Positions 29,023 through 39,125 are shown, counted from the stretch's first letter. The stretch is 64,000 bases of DNA from Curtobacterium flaccumfaciens (GCA_029689965.1 CP121450.1:1426001-1490000), one strand, 5' to 3'. Translations and numbers: made by a program. The notes: generated by a model from the letters alone, not told the origin.

Positions 29023-30392
29023 ATGACGGCTTCTCCGACGGCGGCGGTGCCGCAGCGCACCGACCGCCGCGCACTCGTGTCCTGGGCACTGTGGGACTGG
29101 GGGTCGGCGGCCTTCAACGCCGTCGTGACCACCTTCGTGTTCAGCACGTACCTGGCGAGCCGGGCGTTCGTCGATCCGGCACTGGTCGCCGACACCTCCG
29201 CTGCCGGGAAGACGCTCGTCGAGCGGGAGCTCGCGCACAACGCGGCGGTGGTCTCGACGGCCCTGACCATCGCCGGTGTCGTCGTCGCGCTCGTGGCACC
29301 GGCGATCGGCCGGCTCGCGGACTCATCGGGGCACCGGCGACGGTCGGTCCTCATCGCCACGATCGGCATCGTGCTGTCCATCGGCGGCATGGTGTTCGTC
29401 GCGCCCAGTCAGCCGTACCTGCTGCTCGGCGCCGCACTGCTCGGCATCGGGACGGTCGCGTACGAGATCGCGAGCGTCGGCTACAACGCGATGCTCGGCC
29501 AGGTCGCCACGCCGGAGCAGACCGGGCGCGTCTCGGCGATCGGCTGGGCGGCGGGGTACTTCGGCGGCATCGTGCTGCTCGTCGTCCTGCTCGTCCTCTG
29601 CATCCAGGACTTCGGCGGGGCGACGTCGCCGGGCTCCTGCAGCTGCCGGCGACCGTTGCCTCCGGGCAGTGGGACGTCCGCGTCGCGATCGGCATCGCCG
29701 CCGTGTGGCTCGCGGTCAGCTCGGTCCCGCTGTTCGTCACCGTCCCCGAGGCCGCACCCGACCGGACGCACGCCGGGAGCGTCCTCGGCGCCTACGCCGA
29801 TCTCGGGCGGGACATCGCCCGGCTCTGGCGGGAGCGCCGCAACGTCCTGGCATTCCTACTCGCGAGCGCGGTGTTCCGCGACGGCGTCGGCGCGGTGTTC
29901 ACCTTCGGCGGGATCATCGCGGCGCAGGTGTTCGGCTTCAGCCCGTCGCAGGTCATCCTGTTCGCCATCGCGGCGAACATCGTCGCGGGTGTCTCCACGT
30001 TCCTGTCCGGAAGACTCGACGACCGGTTCGGCTCCCGGGCGGTGATCATCGTCTCGCTCGTCGGGCTCGCCGCGTGCGGGCTCGGCGTGCTCGCGATCGG
30101 GACGGTGTCGGCGGGCTTCTGGGTGCTCGGCCTGACGCTGGCGCTCTTCGTCGGACCGGTGCAGGCGTCGTCGCGGGCGTACCTCGCGCGACTGGCCACG
30201 CCCGGCCGCGAGGGCGAGCTCTTCGGGCTCTACGCGACCACGGGCCGGGCGGCGTCGTTCCTCGCGCCGGCGCTGTTCGGGGTCGCGGTCACAGTGGGTG
30301 GGTCGACGCGGTACGGGATCGTCGGGGTCGTGGTGGTGCTGGTCGCCGGCCTGGTGCTCATGGCGTTCGTGAAGCGGGAGCCGCGCGCGTAG
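29023..30392 (+). CDS. MFS transporter, UMF1/Atg22-like
   Basis: About 456 residues, 12 predicted membrane segments. The opening SWALWDWGSAAFNAVVTTFV is diagnostic of the UMF1 (Atg22-like) group. Further family segments are GRLADSSGHRRR and GPVQASSRAYLARLATPGREGELFGLYATTGR. One frame break near 29622 (TTCGGGGGCGAC expected, one G missing from a run). Monocistronic between repeats, with its own leaderless-type promoter. Substrate unknown; vacuolar homologues export amino acids, bacterial roles are not defined. Confidence 0.88.
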
Positions 30393-30424
30393 GGATGGGT
30401 TGCCGTTCGGAGCGTGGGTGGTCG

Positions 30425-30530
30425 TTTCGCGCGTGGGCGGTGGGTCGCCGTTTCGCGCGTAGGTTGTCCTTTCGCGCGTCGGTTGTCGTTTCGCGCGTAG
30501 GGGGTCGAAACTTCACGTCTCCTACGCGCG
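30425..30530. repeat. Interspersed repeat TTTCGCGCGT with inverted end
   Basis: TTTCGCGCGT occurs at 30425, 30451, 30470 and 30489 in units of about 19-26 bases (GTTGTCGTTTCGCGCGTAGG). The last unit is followed by CGAAAC and CCTACGCGCG (30521-30530), the inverse of the unit, giving a hairpin. The 297-base gap between the MFS gene and glmU holds only this array and a family A copy. Confidence 0.75.
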
Positions 30531-30589
30531 TTCCTGCCTCTCATCGCACTTGCGATGGGACGAATCGTCTCTCGGATCCGGCCTGGAGG

Positions 30590-30604
30590 CGCGGCTCGGC
30601 ACTC
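30590..30604. repeat. Dispersed repeat family A, intergenic copy
   Basis: GGCCTGGAGGCGCGG, the full family core, upstream of glmU. It is flanked by GGATCC on its left and GCGCGGATCC shortly to its right. Confidence 0.6.
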
Positions 30605-30689
30605 CTCCACAGGCGCGGATCCGCGCATGGTTGCGCACAGAGCCGTGGCTCGGTCGGTCTCCGCAGGCTGCGTGCGCCAGGATGGTGCC

Positions 30690-32122
30690 ATGACCGACCA
30701 GCGCATCGCCGTCGTCGTCCTCGCCGCCGGGCAGGGCACGCGCATGAAGTCGTCCACCCCGAAGGTCCTGCACCGCCTCGCGGGGCTGCCGCTCATCGCC
30801 CACGTGCTGCGAACGGCGTCGTCGCTCGAGCCGGAGCACGTCGCCGTCGTCGTGCGGCACGAGCGCGACCTGGTCGCGGCCGAGGTGATCGAGCGCGCAC
30901 CCGACGCGATCGTGGTCGACCAGGACGACGTCCCCGGGACCGGTCGCGCGGTCGAGGTCGCCGTGCAGGCGCTCCCCGCCGACTTCGACGGTGCCGTGGT
31001 GGTGCTCTCCGGCGACGTCCCGCTGCTCGACGCCGAGTCGCTCCGCCGGCTGGTGGACGCGCACGCACGCGGCGGCAACGGCGCCACGTTCGTCAGCGCG
31101 ATCGCGCCGGACCCGACGGGCCTCGGCCGCATCGTGCGCGACTCCTCCGGCGCGTTCGTCGGTGTCGTCGAGCACAAGGACGCCACGGCGGAGCAGCTCG
31201 CGATCACCGAGGCGAACGCCGGCATCTACTCGTTCGACGTGACGCACCTGCGCGCCGTCCTGCCGGCCCTGACCACCGCGAACGCCCAGGGTGAGAAGTA
31301 CATCACCGACGCCCCGCCCTCATCGCTGAGCGTGGTGGCCGCATCGACGTCGTGACCCTGACCGACCCGTGGCTCGTCGCGGGCATCAACGACCGTTCGC
31401 AGCTGTCGGACGCGGCGCGCGTGCTGAACGCCCGCATCGTCCGTCGGCACCAGCTCGCCGGCGTCACGGTGCAGGACCCGGCGACCACCTGGATCGACCT
31501 CGACGTCTCGATCGAGGCCGATGCCGAGATCCTGCCCGGCACGCAGCTGGTCGGCGCCACCGCGATCGCCGCCGGAGCGGTGGTGGGGCCGGACAGCACC
31601 CTCCGCGACACCGAGGTCGGCGCCGGTGCCGTCGTGAACCGGGTCGACGCGACCCTCGCCGTCATCGGCGACGGCGCCTCGGTCGGGCCCTTCGCCTACC
31701 TGCGTCCGGGCACGATCCTCGGCGACCAGGGCAAGATCGGCACGTTCGTCGAGACGAAGAACGCGACGATCGGGCGGGGCAGCAAGGTGCCACACCTGTC
31801 GTACATCGGGGACGCCGAGGTGGGCGAGGACTCGAACATCGGCGCGAACACGATCACCGCGAACTACGACGGCGTCCACAAGCACCGCACCGAGGTGGGG
31901 TCGAACGTGCGCACCGGCTCGCACAACGTGTTCGTCGCCCCCGTTAGGATTGGTGACGGAGCGTACACCGGCGCGGGTACGACGGTCCGCAAGGACGTAC
32001 CGGCCGGGTCGCTGGCGATCAGCTACGCCCCGCAGCGCAACACCGACGGATGGGTCGAGGAACACCGACCCGGCACGCCGGCGGCCGAGGCAGCTCGGCG
32101 CGCGCACGGCGAACAGATCTGA
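30690..32122 (+). CDS. glmU: Bifunctional GlcNAc-1-P uridyltransferase / GlcN-1-P acetyltransferase
   Basis: About 477 residues; makes UDP-GlcNAc for peptidoglycan in two steps. The N-terminal pyrophosphorylase has [20 protein letters not shown], and LSGDVPLL with the metal Asp. The C-terminal left-handed beta helix has hexapeptide repeats and the acetyl-CoA site region [18 protein letters not shown]. One frame break near 31310 (YITDA, then [15 protein letters not shown]) is repaired by one base; since GlmU is normally essential, this is most likely a sequence error. CAGGAT (30678-30683) is a possible leaderless-type -10 box. Neighbour of prs, as in many actinobacteria. Confidence 0.93.
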
Positions 32123-32176
32123 CGGCTCTCGGGCCGATCGACACGGCCCCTCGGGGTCAGGGAGTGAGCACCGCAC

Positions 32177-33154
32177 TTGTCCGGAATCAAAACGACCGGC
32201 CAGAAACGACTCGTCCTCGTCTCGGGGCGAGCACACCCGGCGCTCTCGGCCGAGATCGCCGAGGAACTCGGTGTCGATCTCGTCCCGACCGATGCCCGGA
32301 CGTTCGCGAACGGCGAGCTCTACGCCCGCTTCGACGAGTCGGTCCGTGGCTGTGACGCCTTCGTGATCCAGTCGCACACGGCGCCGATCAACGAGTGGCT
32401 CATGGAGCAGCTCATCATCGTCGACGCCCTGAAGCGCGCCTCGGCGAAGCGCATCACCGTCGTCGCGCCGTTCTACCCGTACGCCCGCCAGGACAAGAAG
32501 GGCCGCGGGCGCGAGCCGATCTCGGCCCGGCTCGTCGCCGACCTGTTCAAGGCGGCGGGCGCCCACCGCATCATGAGCGTCGACCTGCACGCCGCCCAGA
32601 TCCAGGGGTTCTTCGACGGACCCGTCGACCACCTGTTCGCGATGCCGGTCCTGCTCGAACGCTTCCAGCAGATCCTCGACCCCTCCACGCTGACGGTCGT
32701 CTCGCCGGACATGGGGCGCGTGCGCGTCGCCGACATCTGGTCCGAGAAGCTTGGCGCGCCGCTCGCCATCATCCACAAGCGTCGCGACCCGCTGGTGCCG
32801 AACCAGGTCTCCGTGCACGAGATCGTCGGCGACGTCTCCGGCCGCGTGTGCCTGCTCGTCGACGACCTCATCGACACCGGGCGCACGATCGCCAAGGCTG
32901 CGGAGGCGCTCAAGGCCAACGGCGCCACGGGTGTCGTCGTGGCCGCGACCCACGCCGTGTTCTCCGACCCGGCGACGGAGCTGCTGCAGAGCGAGTTCAT
33001 CGACCGCGTCGTGGTCACCGACACCCTTCCCGTGCCGGAGGAGAAGCGCTGGGACCGGCTCGAGGTCCTGCCGATCGCGCCGCTCATCGCCCGTGCCATC
33101 CACGAGGTCTTCGACGACGGTTCGGTGACCTCGATGTTCGACGGTGCTGCTTGA
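32177..33154 (+). CDS. prs: Ribose-phosphate pyrophosphokinase
   Basis: Intact 325-residue PRPP synthase, from ribose 5-phosphate and ATP. Signatures: ARTFANGELYARF (flexible and substrate loops), FYPYARQDKKGRGREPISAR, VDLHAAQIQGFF and the PRPP loop VDDLIDTGRT. The start is TTG (MSGIKTTGQKRL), with AGGGAG about a dozen bases upstream; no ATG or GTG fits better. Supplies PRPP for nucleotide, His and Trp synthesis. Confidence 0.95.
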   Translation: MSGIKTTGQKRLVLVSGRAHPALSAEIAEELGVDLVPTDARTFANGELYARFDESVRGCDAFVIQSHTAPINEWLMEQLIIVDALKRASAKRITVVAPFYPYARQDKKGRGREPISARLVADLFKAAGAHRIMSVDLHAAQIQGFFDGPVDHLFAMPVLLERFQQILDPSTLTVVSPDMGRVRVADIWSEKLGAPLAIIHKRRDPLVPNQVSVHEIVGDVSGRVCLLVDDLIDTGRTIAKAAEALKANGATGVVVAATHAVFSDPATELLQSEFIDRVVVTDTLPVPEEKRWDRLEVLPIAPLIARAIHEVFDDGSVTSMFDGAA

Positions 33155-33929
33155 CCCATCCCGCGCGTGACGCGCTCGCTGCCCGACTCCGGGCCGCGGG
33201 CAGCGTCTTCGCCGAGGACGAGGCCGACCTCCTGCTCGACGCCGGTGACGGTGACGCGGCACGTCTCCGCGGGCTCGTGCAGCGGCGTCTCGGGGGCGAA
33301 CCGCTGGAGTACGTGCTCGGCTGGGCGGCGTTCGACGGGCACCGCATCCGCGTGACCCGGGCGTCTTCGTGCCCCGGACCCGTACGGTCTCGGTCGTGGA
33401 GCAGGCCGCGCGCCGGCTCCGGCGCTACGACCGGGTCGTCGACCTCTGCTGCGGCGCCGGTGCGATCTCGGTCGCACTGCTCGGCCGGGTCGGAGCACTC
33501 GACCTGGTCGCGACGGACGTGGACCCGGCCGCGGTGGACGTCGCGGCCGAGAACATCGGCGACCGCGGGATCGTCGTCGCGGGAGACCTCTTCGCGCCGC
33601 TGCCGGACCGGTTCCGCGGAGCGGTCGACGTCATCGCGGTGAACGCCCCGTACGTCCCCACGGCCTCCATCGCCACGATGCCGGCGGAGGCCCGCGACCA
33701 CGAGCGCCGGGTCGCGCTCGACGGTGGCCCGGACGGCCTCGACCTGCACCGGCGCATCGCAGCGAGTGCAGGGGAGTGGCTCCGGCCGGGTGGCTCGGTC
33801 GTCGTCGAGGTGTCGCGCGCGCAGGCACCGGTGTCCTCCGCACTCTTCGCCGGCGCAGGCTTCACCGTGTCGGTCGAGTCCGACGACGCGGTCGACGGCA
33901 CGTGCATCGTGGCGACGGCCCCCCTCTGA
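33151..33929 (+). CDS. Putative protein N5-glutamine methyltransferase, PrmC-like
   Basis: SAM-dependent methyltransferase of about 259 residues related to HemK/PrmC. Motif I is VVDLCCGAGAISVALLG; the catalytic-loop motif is NAPYVPT instead of the usual NPPY, as in a PrmC-related actinobacterial subgroup. The N-terminal helical domain contains GGEPLEYVLGWAAF. One frame break near 33356 (GTGACCCCGGGCGTC expected, one C missing). A TTG start at 33151 overlaps the prs stop (TTGA), which suggests coupling. It may methylate release factors or another protein; the NAPY variant leaves the target open. Confidence 0.82.
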
Positions 33930-33938
33930 CGCGCACGA

Positions 33939-33995
33939 CGTCGCCGGACGCGCGCGGCGTCGCCGGACGCGCGCGGCGTCGCCGGACGCGCGAGG
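33939..33995. repeat. 19-base tandem repeat, three units
   Basis: CGTCGCCGGACGCGCGCGG at 33939, 33958 and 33977 (the third ends GCGAGG). The array starts ten bases after the methyltransferase stop codon. Confidence 0.85.
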
Positions 33996-34008
33996 CGCCG
34001 CCTGTCGG

Positions 34009-34040
34009 ACGAGACGCCGCCGGATCCGGCCGCGTCTCGT
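34009..34040. terminator. 32-base near-perfect palindrome, likely terminator
   Basis: Outer arms ACGAGACGC and GCGTCTCGT flank the perfect palindrome GCCGGATCCGGC, with a single C/C mismatch on each side. Located between convergent genes ending at 33929 and 34121. Confidence 0.65.
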
Positions 34041-34088
34041 AGTGGGGGCGGTGACTCGAGGACTGGACGGTGTCTCGCGAGCCGAGCC

Positions 34089-34101
34089 GTGCCTCCAGGC
34101 C
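34089..34101. repeat. Dispersed repeat family A, intergenic copy
   Basis: GTGCCTCCAGGCC, reverse orientation of the family A core, in the convergent intergenic region just beyond the Moco-oxidoreductase stop. Confidence 0.55.
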
Positions 34102-34120
34102 GTCGACCCGCCCGGAGCCG

Positions 34121-35703
34121 TCAGGTCGCCCGCACCTCCACGGTGTGCCAGCCGGTCGCGCCGCTCGGCGCGGGCGGCCGCTCCACGCTCGTCTGGACCT
34201 CGCCGTCCGCGCTGACGGCGCGCACCTGGAGCCGGTGCGACCCCTTCGTCGGCGTCCACCGGTACACCCACTGCCGCCACGTGTCGGCCGACACGGACTC
34301 GGCGAGTGTCGCCGCCTGCCACGGACCGTCGCCCACCCGGACCTGCACGCCCTCGACGCCGGTGTGGGGCTGCCAGGCGACGCCCGCGATCGCGACGGTC
34401 GACCCGGCAGACACCGTGGCACCGGCGCGGGGCGTGTCGATGCGCGACTCGAGCCGTACCGGACCGCGCTCGGACCATCCACGCGGCGTCCAGTACCCCT
34501 GGGCGTCGGCGAACCGGGTGACCTCGAGCTCGGTGACCCACTTGGTCGCGGAGACGTACCCGAACAGCCCGGGGACGACCATCCGCACCGGGAACCCGTG
34601 CTCCGGCGGCAGCGGCTCGCCGTTCATCCCGACCGCGAGCAGCGCCGCCGTGCCGTCGTCCTGCAGCACGTCGAGGGGCGTGCCGGCCGTGAACCCGTCG
34701 ACGCTGCGGGACAGCACCATGTCGGCGCCCGCGTGCGGCCCTGCACGTTCGAGCAGGTGCCGGATCGGGTAGCCGAGCCACAGCGCGTTCCCGATGAGGT
34801 CGCCCCCGACCTCGTTGGACACGCAGCTCAGCGTGGCGAGGTGTTCCTCGAGCGGCAGGGCGAGCAGCTGGGCCCAGGTCAGCTCGACCTCGTGGTCGAC
34901 CGCGCCGTGGATCCGCAGGCGCCAGTCCGCGGTGTCGACGGACGGCACGCGCAGCGCGGTGTCGATCCGGTAGAAGTCGGCGTTGGGCGTGACGTACGGC
35001 GTGATGCCGGGGACGTCGAGCGAGGCCCCGGCCGGGACGGCCGGTGCCGTCGTCGCCGCTGTGGGCAGCCTGATGGCCCGTCGCGCGGCCGCCGCTGCCT
35101 GCATGGCCGAGCTCCCCAGCCTGGAGGCGCTGCCCACCACGATCGCGACCGTCGCCGCGGTGACGCCCCAGACCAGGAAGGCGCGGCGCTCGGTCGACGC
35201 GGGCCGGCTGGCGGCGGACGGGACGGCTGCCGCGGACTCCCATCGTCTGAGCCGTCCGGTGAGGACCCGGAACACGACGACCGCCGCCGCCACACCGAGG
35301 ACCGAGGGGCGCCGTCCAGGGTCCCGCTCCCGGATCGAGTGGTCACCGCGAGGAGCGACAGGATCCCGCCGGCCGCGAACACCAGGGCGCCGAGCGGGGG
35401 CCGTCCCCGCTCGAGGACGCCCGCACCCGCGGTGATCACGGCGACGAGCACGACCATGAGCACGAACAGCGCCACCTTGTCGCCGGTGCCGAACACGGCG
35501 ACCATGAGGTCCTTCGCGCCCGGCGGTGCGAGGTCGATGACGGCAGATCCGACGGCGACCAGCGGGCTCCCCGCGCCCCCGAGGACGAGCGCACCGAGCT
35601 CGGCAGCGGCGAAGAACGCGGCGGCGGCGACGAGACCCACGGTCGCGGCGAGCAGCACGGGGCGGTGGACCGGGCGGGGCGCCGTCTCGATGTCGCTGGT
35701 CAC
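34121..35703 (-). CDS. Membrane-anchored molybdopterin-dependent oxidoreductase (sulfite-oxidase family)
   Basis: About 527 residues. The N-terminal 170 residues hold five or so membrane segments (VLLAATVGLVAAAAFFAAA onward). The Moco domain follows with the conserved molybdenum-ligand Cys in ATLSCVSNEVGGDLIGNALW, HGFPVRMVVPGLFGYVSATKW, and a C-terminal dimerisation-type domain (VAIAGVAWQPHTGVEGVQVR). The frame breaks near 35310 between the membrane and soluble parts (GAPSVLGVAAAVVVF region). Family members reduce sulfoxides or oxidise sulfite outside the membrane; the substrate here is unknown. Starts MTSDIETAPRPVHRP at 35703. Confidence 0.86.
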
Positions 35704-35828
35704 GGGCCGAGCGTAGGTCGCCCGTGCCGCATGTGCGCTGACAGTCGTGCATGGCGGGCCGACCGGTTCGTCGGCAGTTCACCGGTCCGGGCCAGCCGAT
35801 CGGGCGCGGACCGTGCAAGGATCGGGGT

Positions 35829-36518
35829 GTGCTGAGGCGTCCCGACCGTGTCCCGCGCTTCGGTCGCGCCCGGCGACGGGAACGACCGCCGATGTCCCCG
35901 GTGCGGCGACTGATGGTCCTGCGCTGGGTCATCGTCGGCGTGTGGGCCGCCCTGCTGACCGCTCGGATCATCGTGGTCGCCGCCTCGCCGCAGGCCGACC
36001 TGACGTACTTCGGCATCGCCGAGGTCGTGGCGATCTCGCTCGGCGTCGTGGTCATCGCGGTCGCGGTCGTGCGGGCGCAGTCGATCCGCCGTCGACGGGA
36101 GGACGAGGCGCTCGCTCTCGCGATCCGCCGCATCGACCCCACGGTGTGGCTCGTCCCGGCAGCGCCGACCCCCGAACTCCGGGCGTCGATCGAGTCCGCC
36201 AGGCCCGAGGTCTCCCTCGGGCACCGTGTGACCTGGGCGTTCGGGGCGACCGAGGCGTCGCTGTGGGAGCTCGAGGACCGCCGTGCCACCCGCCTGCTCG
36301 TCATCCGCTGGAGCCGCATGGTGCACGTCGGCCTCGAGGACGTGCACGGTGACGGCCGGGCGTGGGCGATCGCGATGCACTACGTCCGGCCGGACGACAC
36401 CGCCGCCGTGGCGACGTTCTTCGTCCGTGCGGCGCCGGGCTCGCGGCGGATGCTCGGTCGTGGTCCGCGACTCGAGCGGCTGATGGCGGACCTCGCACGC
36501 GAGCGCATCGTCGCGTGA
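35829..36518 (+). CDS. Hypothetical membrane protein
   Basis: Intact, 229 residues, no family recognised. An arginine-rich N-terminus is followed by two membrane segments (LRWVIVGVWAALLTARIIVV and IAEVVAISLGVVVIAVAVVR) and a soluble C-terminal domain of about 140 residues with a WELEDRRATRLLVIRWSRM stretch that could be a PH-like fold. GTG 35829 is chosen because a leaderless-type box (AAGGAT) ends six bases before it; ATG 35892 is an alternative. Divergent from the Moco oxidoreductase. Confidence 0.65.
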   Translation: MLRRPDRVPRFGRARRRERPPMSPVRRLMVLRWVIVGVWAALLTARIIVVAASPQADLTYFGIAEVVAISLGVVVIAVAVVRAQSIRRRREDEALALAIRRIDPTVWLVPAAPTPELRASIESARPEVSLGHRVTWAFGATEASLWELEDRRATRLLVIRWSRMVHVGLEDVHGDGRAWAIAMHYVRPDDTAAVATFFVRAAPGSRRMLGRGPRLERLMADLARERIVA

Positions 36519-36523
36519 GGCGT

Positions 36524-36561
36524 GTCGGGCGGCGCCCGTCGCGTCGGGCGGCGCCCGTCGC
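36524..36561. repeat. 19-base tandem repeat, two units
   Basis: GTCGGGCGGCGCCCGTCGC at 36524 and 36543, perfect copies. Each unit is internally symmetric (GGGC-GGC-GCCC). It begins five bases after the stop codon. Confidence 0.8.
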
Positions 36562-36793
36562 GCAAGGCGTGTCTGGCGACGACGCCCCGTCGCGTCGCCG
36601 GCGTCGACGCTCCACGGGCAGGCCGTGACGTCCCACCGACTCTCGCGCCCCGCAGCGGCGGCTCGCGCCCCGCGTCTCCTCGGTACCGGCCTCGAGGCGC
36701 TGGGCGCGTCCATCCCGCCGGCGCACCCCGCCGGGCTGCCGTCTTCTCCTGAGCGTGTGACCGTTCTGGTTCGCAGAACCCGGGGATGGTGAT

Positions 36794-36831
36794 CCGGGAC
36801 AGTCAACTGCAGCCGGGACAGTCAACTGCAG
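36794..36831. repeat. 19-base tandem repeat, two perfect units
   Basis: CCGGGACAGTCAACTGCAG at 36794-36812 and again at 36813-36831. AT content is higher than the surroundings. It could be a paired protein-binding site or simply a minisatellite. Confidence 0.8.
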
Positions 36832-37015
36832 AAGGAGTCGTACCGACCGCGCCCGGATCGCTCGATCCGCATCGGACTGCCGGGCGGCCTGCAGGCAGAC
36901 GCCTGAGGCGCGGACCTCCACGCGCGCTTCATGGAAGTCGTCAGACGCGCGACGTCCGGAGCCCGGTCCGTCCGCGAACCGGACAACGGAACCGACCTCG
37001 TCAGGAGCGGTCCGT

Positions 37016-38473
37016 CTAGTGGGTGGAGGGTTCCTGCTCGACTTCGCGTCGGTCGTCGTCGGACCAGAGTGTGTGGAAGGTGCCGTCCTTGTCGATGCGC
37101 TGGTAGGTGTGCGCGCCGAAGAAGTCGCGCTGTCCCTGGATGAGCGCGGCGGGGAGGCGGTCGGAGGCGAGGGAGTCGAAGTACGACAGCGCGGATGAGA
37201 ACCCCGGTGCCGGGACCCCCGATGCGGCCGCGATGCCGACGATGCGGCGCCAGGCGGCTTCGCCCTCGGCGACGGCGTTCGCGAAGTACGGGTCGACCAG
37301 CAGCGACTCGAGCTGCGGGTTCTTGTCGTACGCCTCGACGATGCGGTTGAGGAACTGGGCGCGGATGATGCAGCCGCCGCGCCAGATCTTCGCGATGTTG
37401 CCGAGGTCGATGTCCCAGCCGTACTCCTTCGCCCCGGCGATGATGAGGTCGAAGCCCTGCGCGTAGGCGACGACCTTCGACGCGTACAGTGCCGCGCGGA
37501 CGTCGTCGGCGAAGGTGTCGGGCACCTCGGCGATCGACGGCCGCGACTGCACCGATGCCTGGACGGCGGCACGCTGCGTCGGCTTCGACGACACCGCGCG
37601 GGCGAACACGGCCTCGCCGATCCCGGAGACCGGGATGCCGAGACCGACCGCGTTCTGCACGGTCCACACGCCGGTGCCCTTGGACCCGGCCTCGTCGCGG
37701 ATGACGTCCACGAGCGGCTTGCCGGTGTCGGCGTCGCGCTGCTTGAGGACCTCGACGGTGATCTCGATCAGGTACGACTCGAGGTCGCCGCCGTTCCACT
37801 CGTCGAACACCTCCACGAGGTCCTCGACCGAGTACCCGCCGACGCGGCGGAGCAGGTCGTAGGACTCCGCGATGAGCTGCATGTCGGCGTACTCGATGCC
37901 GTTGTGCACCATCTTCACGAAGTGCCCGGCACCGTCGGTCCCGACGTGCGTCACGCACGGCTCGCCCTCGGCGACCGCGGCGATCGACTGCAGGATCGGG
38001 CCGAGCGTCTCCCACGCCTCCGCGGAGCCGCCGGGCATGATCGACGGGCCCTTCAGCGCGCCCTCCTCGCCGCCGGAGATGCCGGTGCCGACGAAGTTCA
38101 GGCCCTGCTCGCGCAGGTCGTGCTCGCGGCGGATGGTGTCGTGGAAGTTCGCGTTGCCGCCGTCGACGATGATGTCGCCCGCCTCGAACCGCTCGGCGAG
38201 CTGGCCGATGACGGCGTCCGTGCCCGTGCCGGCCTGCACCATGATGATCGCGGTGCGCGGCTTGGACAGCGACGCCACGAAGTCATCGATCGACTCGGAC
38301 GCGATGAACCCGGCGTCGCCGTGCTCCTTGACGAGTTCCTCGGTGCGGGCGTAGGTGCGGTTGTACACCGCGACCGTGTTGCCCTCACGCGACGCGAGGT
38401 TCCGCGCGAGGTTCGACCCCATCACCGCCAGACCCACCACCCCGATGTTCGCCTGACCGTTGTTGTCTGCCAC
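37016..38473 (-). CDS. gnd: 6-phosphogluconate dehydrogenase, decarboxylating
   Basis: Intact, 485 residues, NADP-dependent. Rossmann motif VGLAVMGSNLARNLASR with NRT afterwards (NADP preference), IIVDGGNANFHDT, GTGISGGEEGALKGPSIMPGG, the catalytic Lys region FVKMVHNGIEYADMQLIAE, and RGGCIIRAQFL. GTG start at 38473 (MADNNGQAN). Converts 6-phosphogluconate to ribulose 5-phosphate. Divergent from gntK, which makes its substrate, so the 113-base intergenic region probably co-regulates both. Confidence 0.96.
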   Translation of the reverse strand: MADNNGQANIGVVGLAVMGSNLARNLASREGNTVAVYNRTYARTEELVKEHGDAGFIASESIDDFVASLSKPRTAIIMVQAGTGTDAVIGQLAERFEAGDIIVDGGNANFHDTIRREHDLREQGLNFVGTGISGGEEGALKGPSIMPGGSAEAWETLGPILQSIAAVAEGEPCVTHVGTDGAGHFVKMVHNGIEYADMQLIAESYDLLRRVGGYSVEDLVEVFDEWNGGDLESYLIEITVEVLKQRDADTGKPLVDVIRDEAGSKGTGVWTVQNAVGLGIPVSGIGEAVFARAVSSKPTQRAAVQASVQSRPSIAEVPDTFADDVRAALYASKVVAYAQGFDLIIAGAKEYGWDIDLGNIAKIWRGGCIIRAQFLNRIVEAYDKNPQLESLLVDPYFANAVAEGEAAWRRIVGIAAASGVPAPGFSSALSYFDSLASDRLPAALIQGQRDFFGAHTYQRIDKDGTFHTLWSDDDRREVEQEPSTH

Positions 38474-38574
38474 GAGGGTCTCCTTCGTCCTGACGTTCGG
38501 CACCAACCTACGGTCCACAGCCTGTGACCGCACGGGTGTTACGGCAACTGGGGATGGCCGTCCACCTGGACCAA

Positions 38575-38580
38575 TACTGT
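38575..38580 (+). promoter_or_regulatory. Probable -10 box for gntK
   Basis: TACTGT ends six bases before the gntK ATG; the intervening GGAGGG could also act as a ribosome site if transcription starts further upstream. A GTTACGGCAAC imperfect palindrome (38538-38548) nearby could be a GntR/LacI-type operator for gnd and gntK. Confidence 0.4.
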
Positions 38581-38586
38581 GGAGGG

Positions 38587-39125
38587 ATGACCGAGAGCAG
38601 TGTCCTCCGCCCGTGCTCGTGATGGGTGTCTCGGGCTCCGGCAAGTCGACGATCGGCCAGTCGCTCGCCGACGCCCTGGCGGAGCGCGGGGAGCCGTCCG
38701 TCTTCGTGGACGCGGACGACCTGCACCCGGCCGCCAACAAGGAGAAGATGCGGCAGGGCATCCCGCTCACGGACGAGGACCGGTGGCCCTGGCTCGACGC
38801 GTGCGCCGCCCGGATCGCCGAGGTCGAGGCCGCCGGCGACCGCTGCGTGATGGCGAACTCGGCGCTGAAGCGCACCTACCGCGATCGTCTCCGCGCATCG
38901 GCGCCGGGCCTGGTGATCGCGTTCCTCGACGGTTCGCGCGACCTCATCGCGGAGCGGCAGTCGCATCGCCACCACGAGTACATGCCGGACTCGCTGCTCG
39001 ACTCGCAGTTCGCCACGCTCGAGCGTCCGCAGCCGGACGAGACCGCCGTCGCCGTGTCGATCGAGGGATCGGTCGACGACACGGTGACGACGATCCTCGC
39101 CGCGCTGTCGGTCACTTCCGACTGA
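38587..39125 (+). CDS. gntK: Gluconokinase
   Basis: P-loop kinase of about 179 residues. Walker A GVSGSGKST, the gluconate-binding region DADDLHPAANKEKMRQGIPL, and TDEDRWPWLD are diagnostic. One frame break near 38612 (GTCCTCCCGCCCGTG expected, one C missing) separates the start MTESS from PVLVMGVSG. ATG 38587. Phosphorylates gluconate to 6-phosphogluconate, the substrate of the divergent gnd. Its end overlaps the convergent SHOCT gene by 14 bases. Confidence 0.92.

Larger units (their letters stand above)
36519..37015. other. 497-base intergenic region with repeats
   Basis: Between the membrane protein and the end of gnd (convergent). Contains two short tandem arrays (listed separately), a small hairpin GTTCTG-gttcg-CAGAAC (36763-36779), and a degenerate family A copy (CCGGCCTCGAGGCGC near 36676). 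No convincing gene was seen in either strand. Confidence 0.6.
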
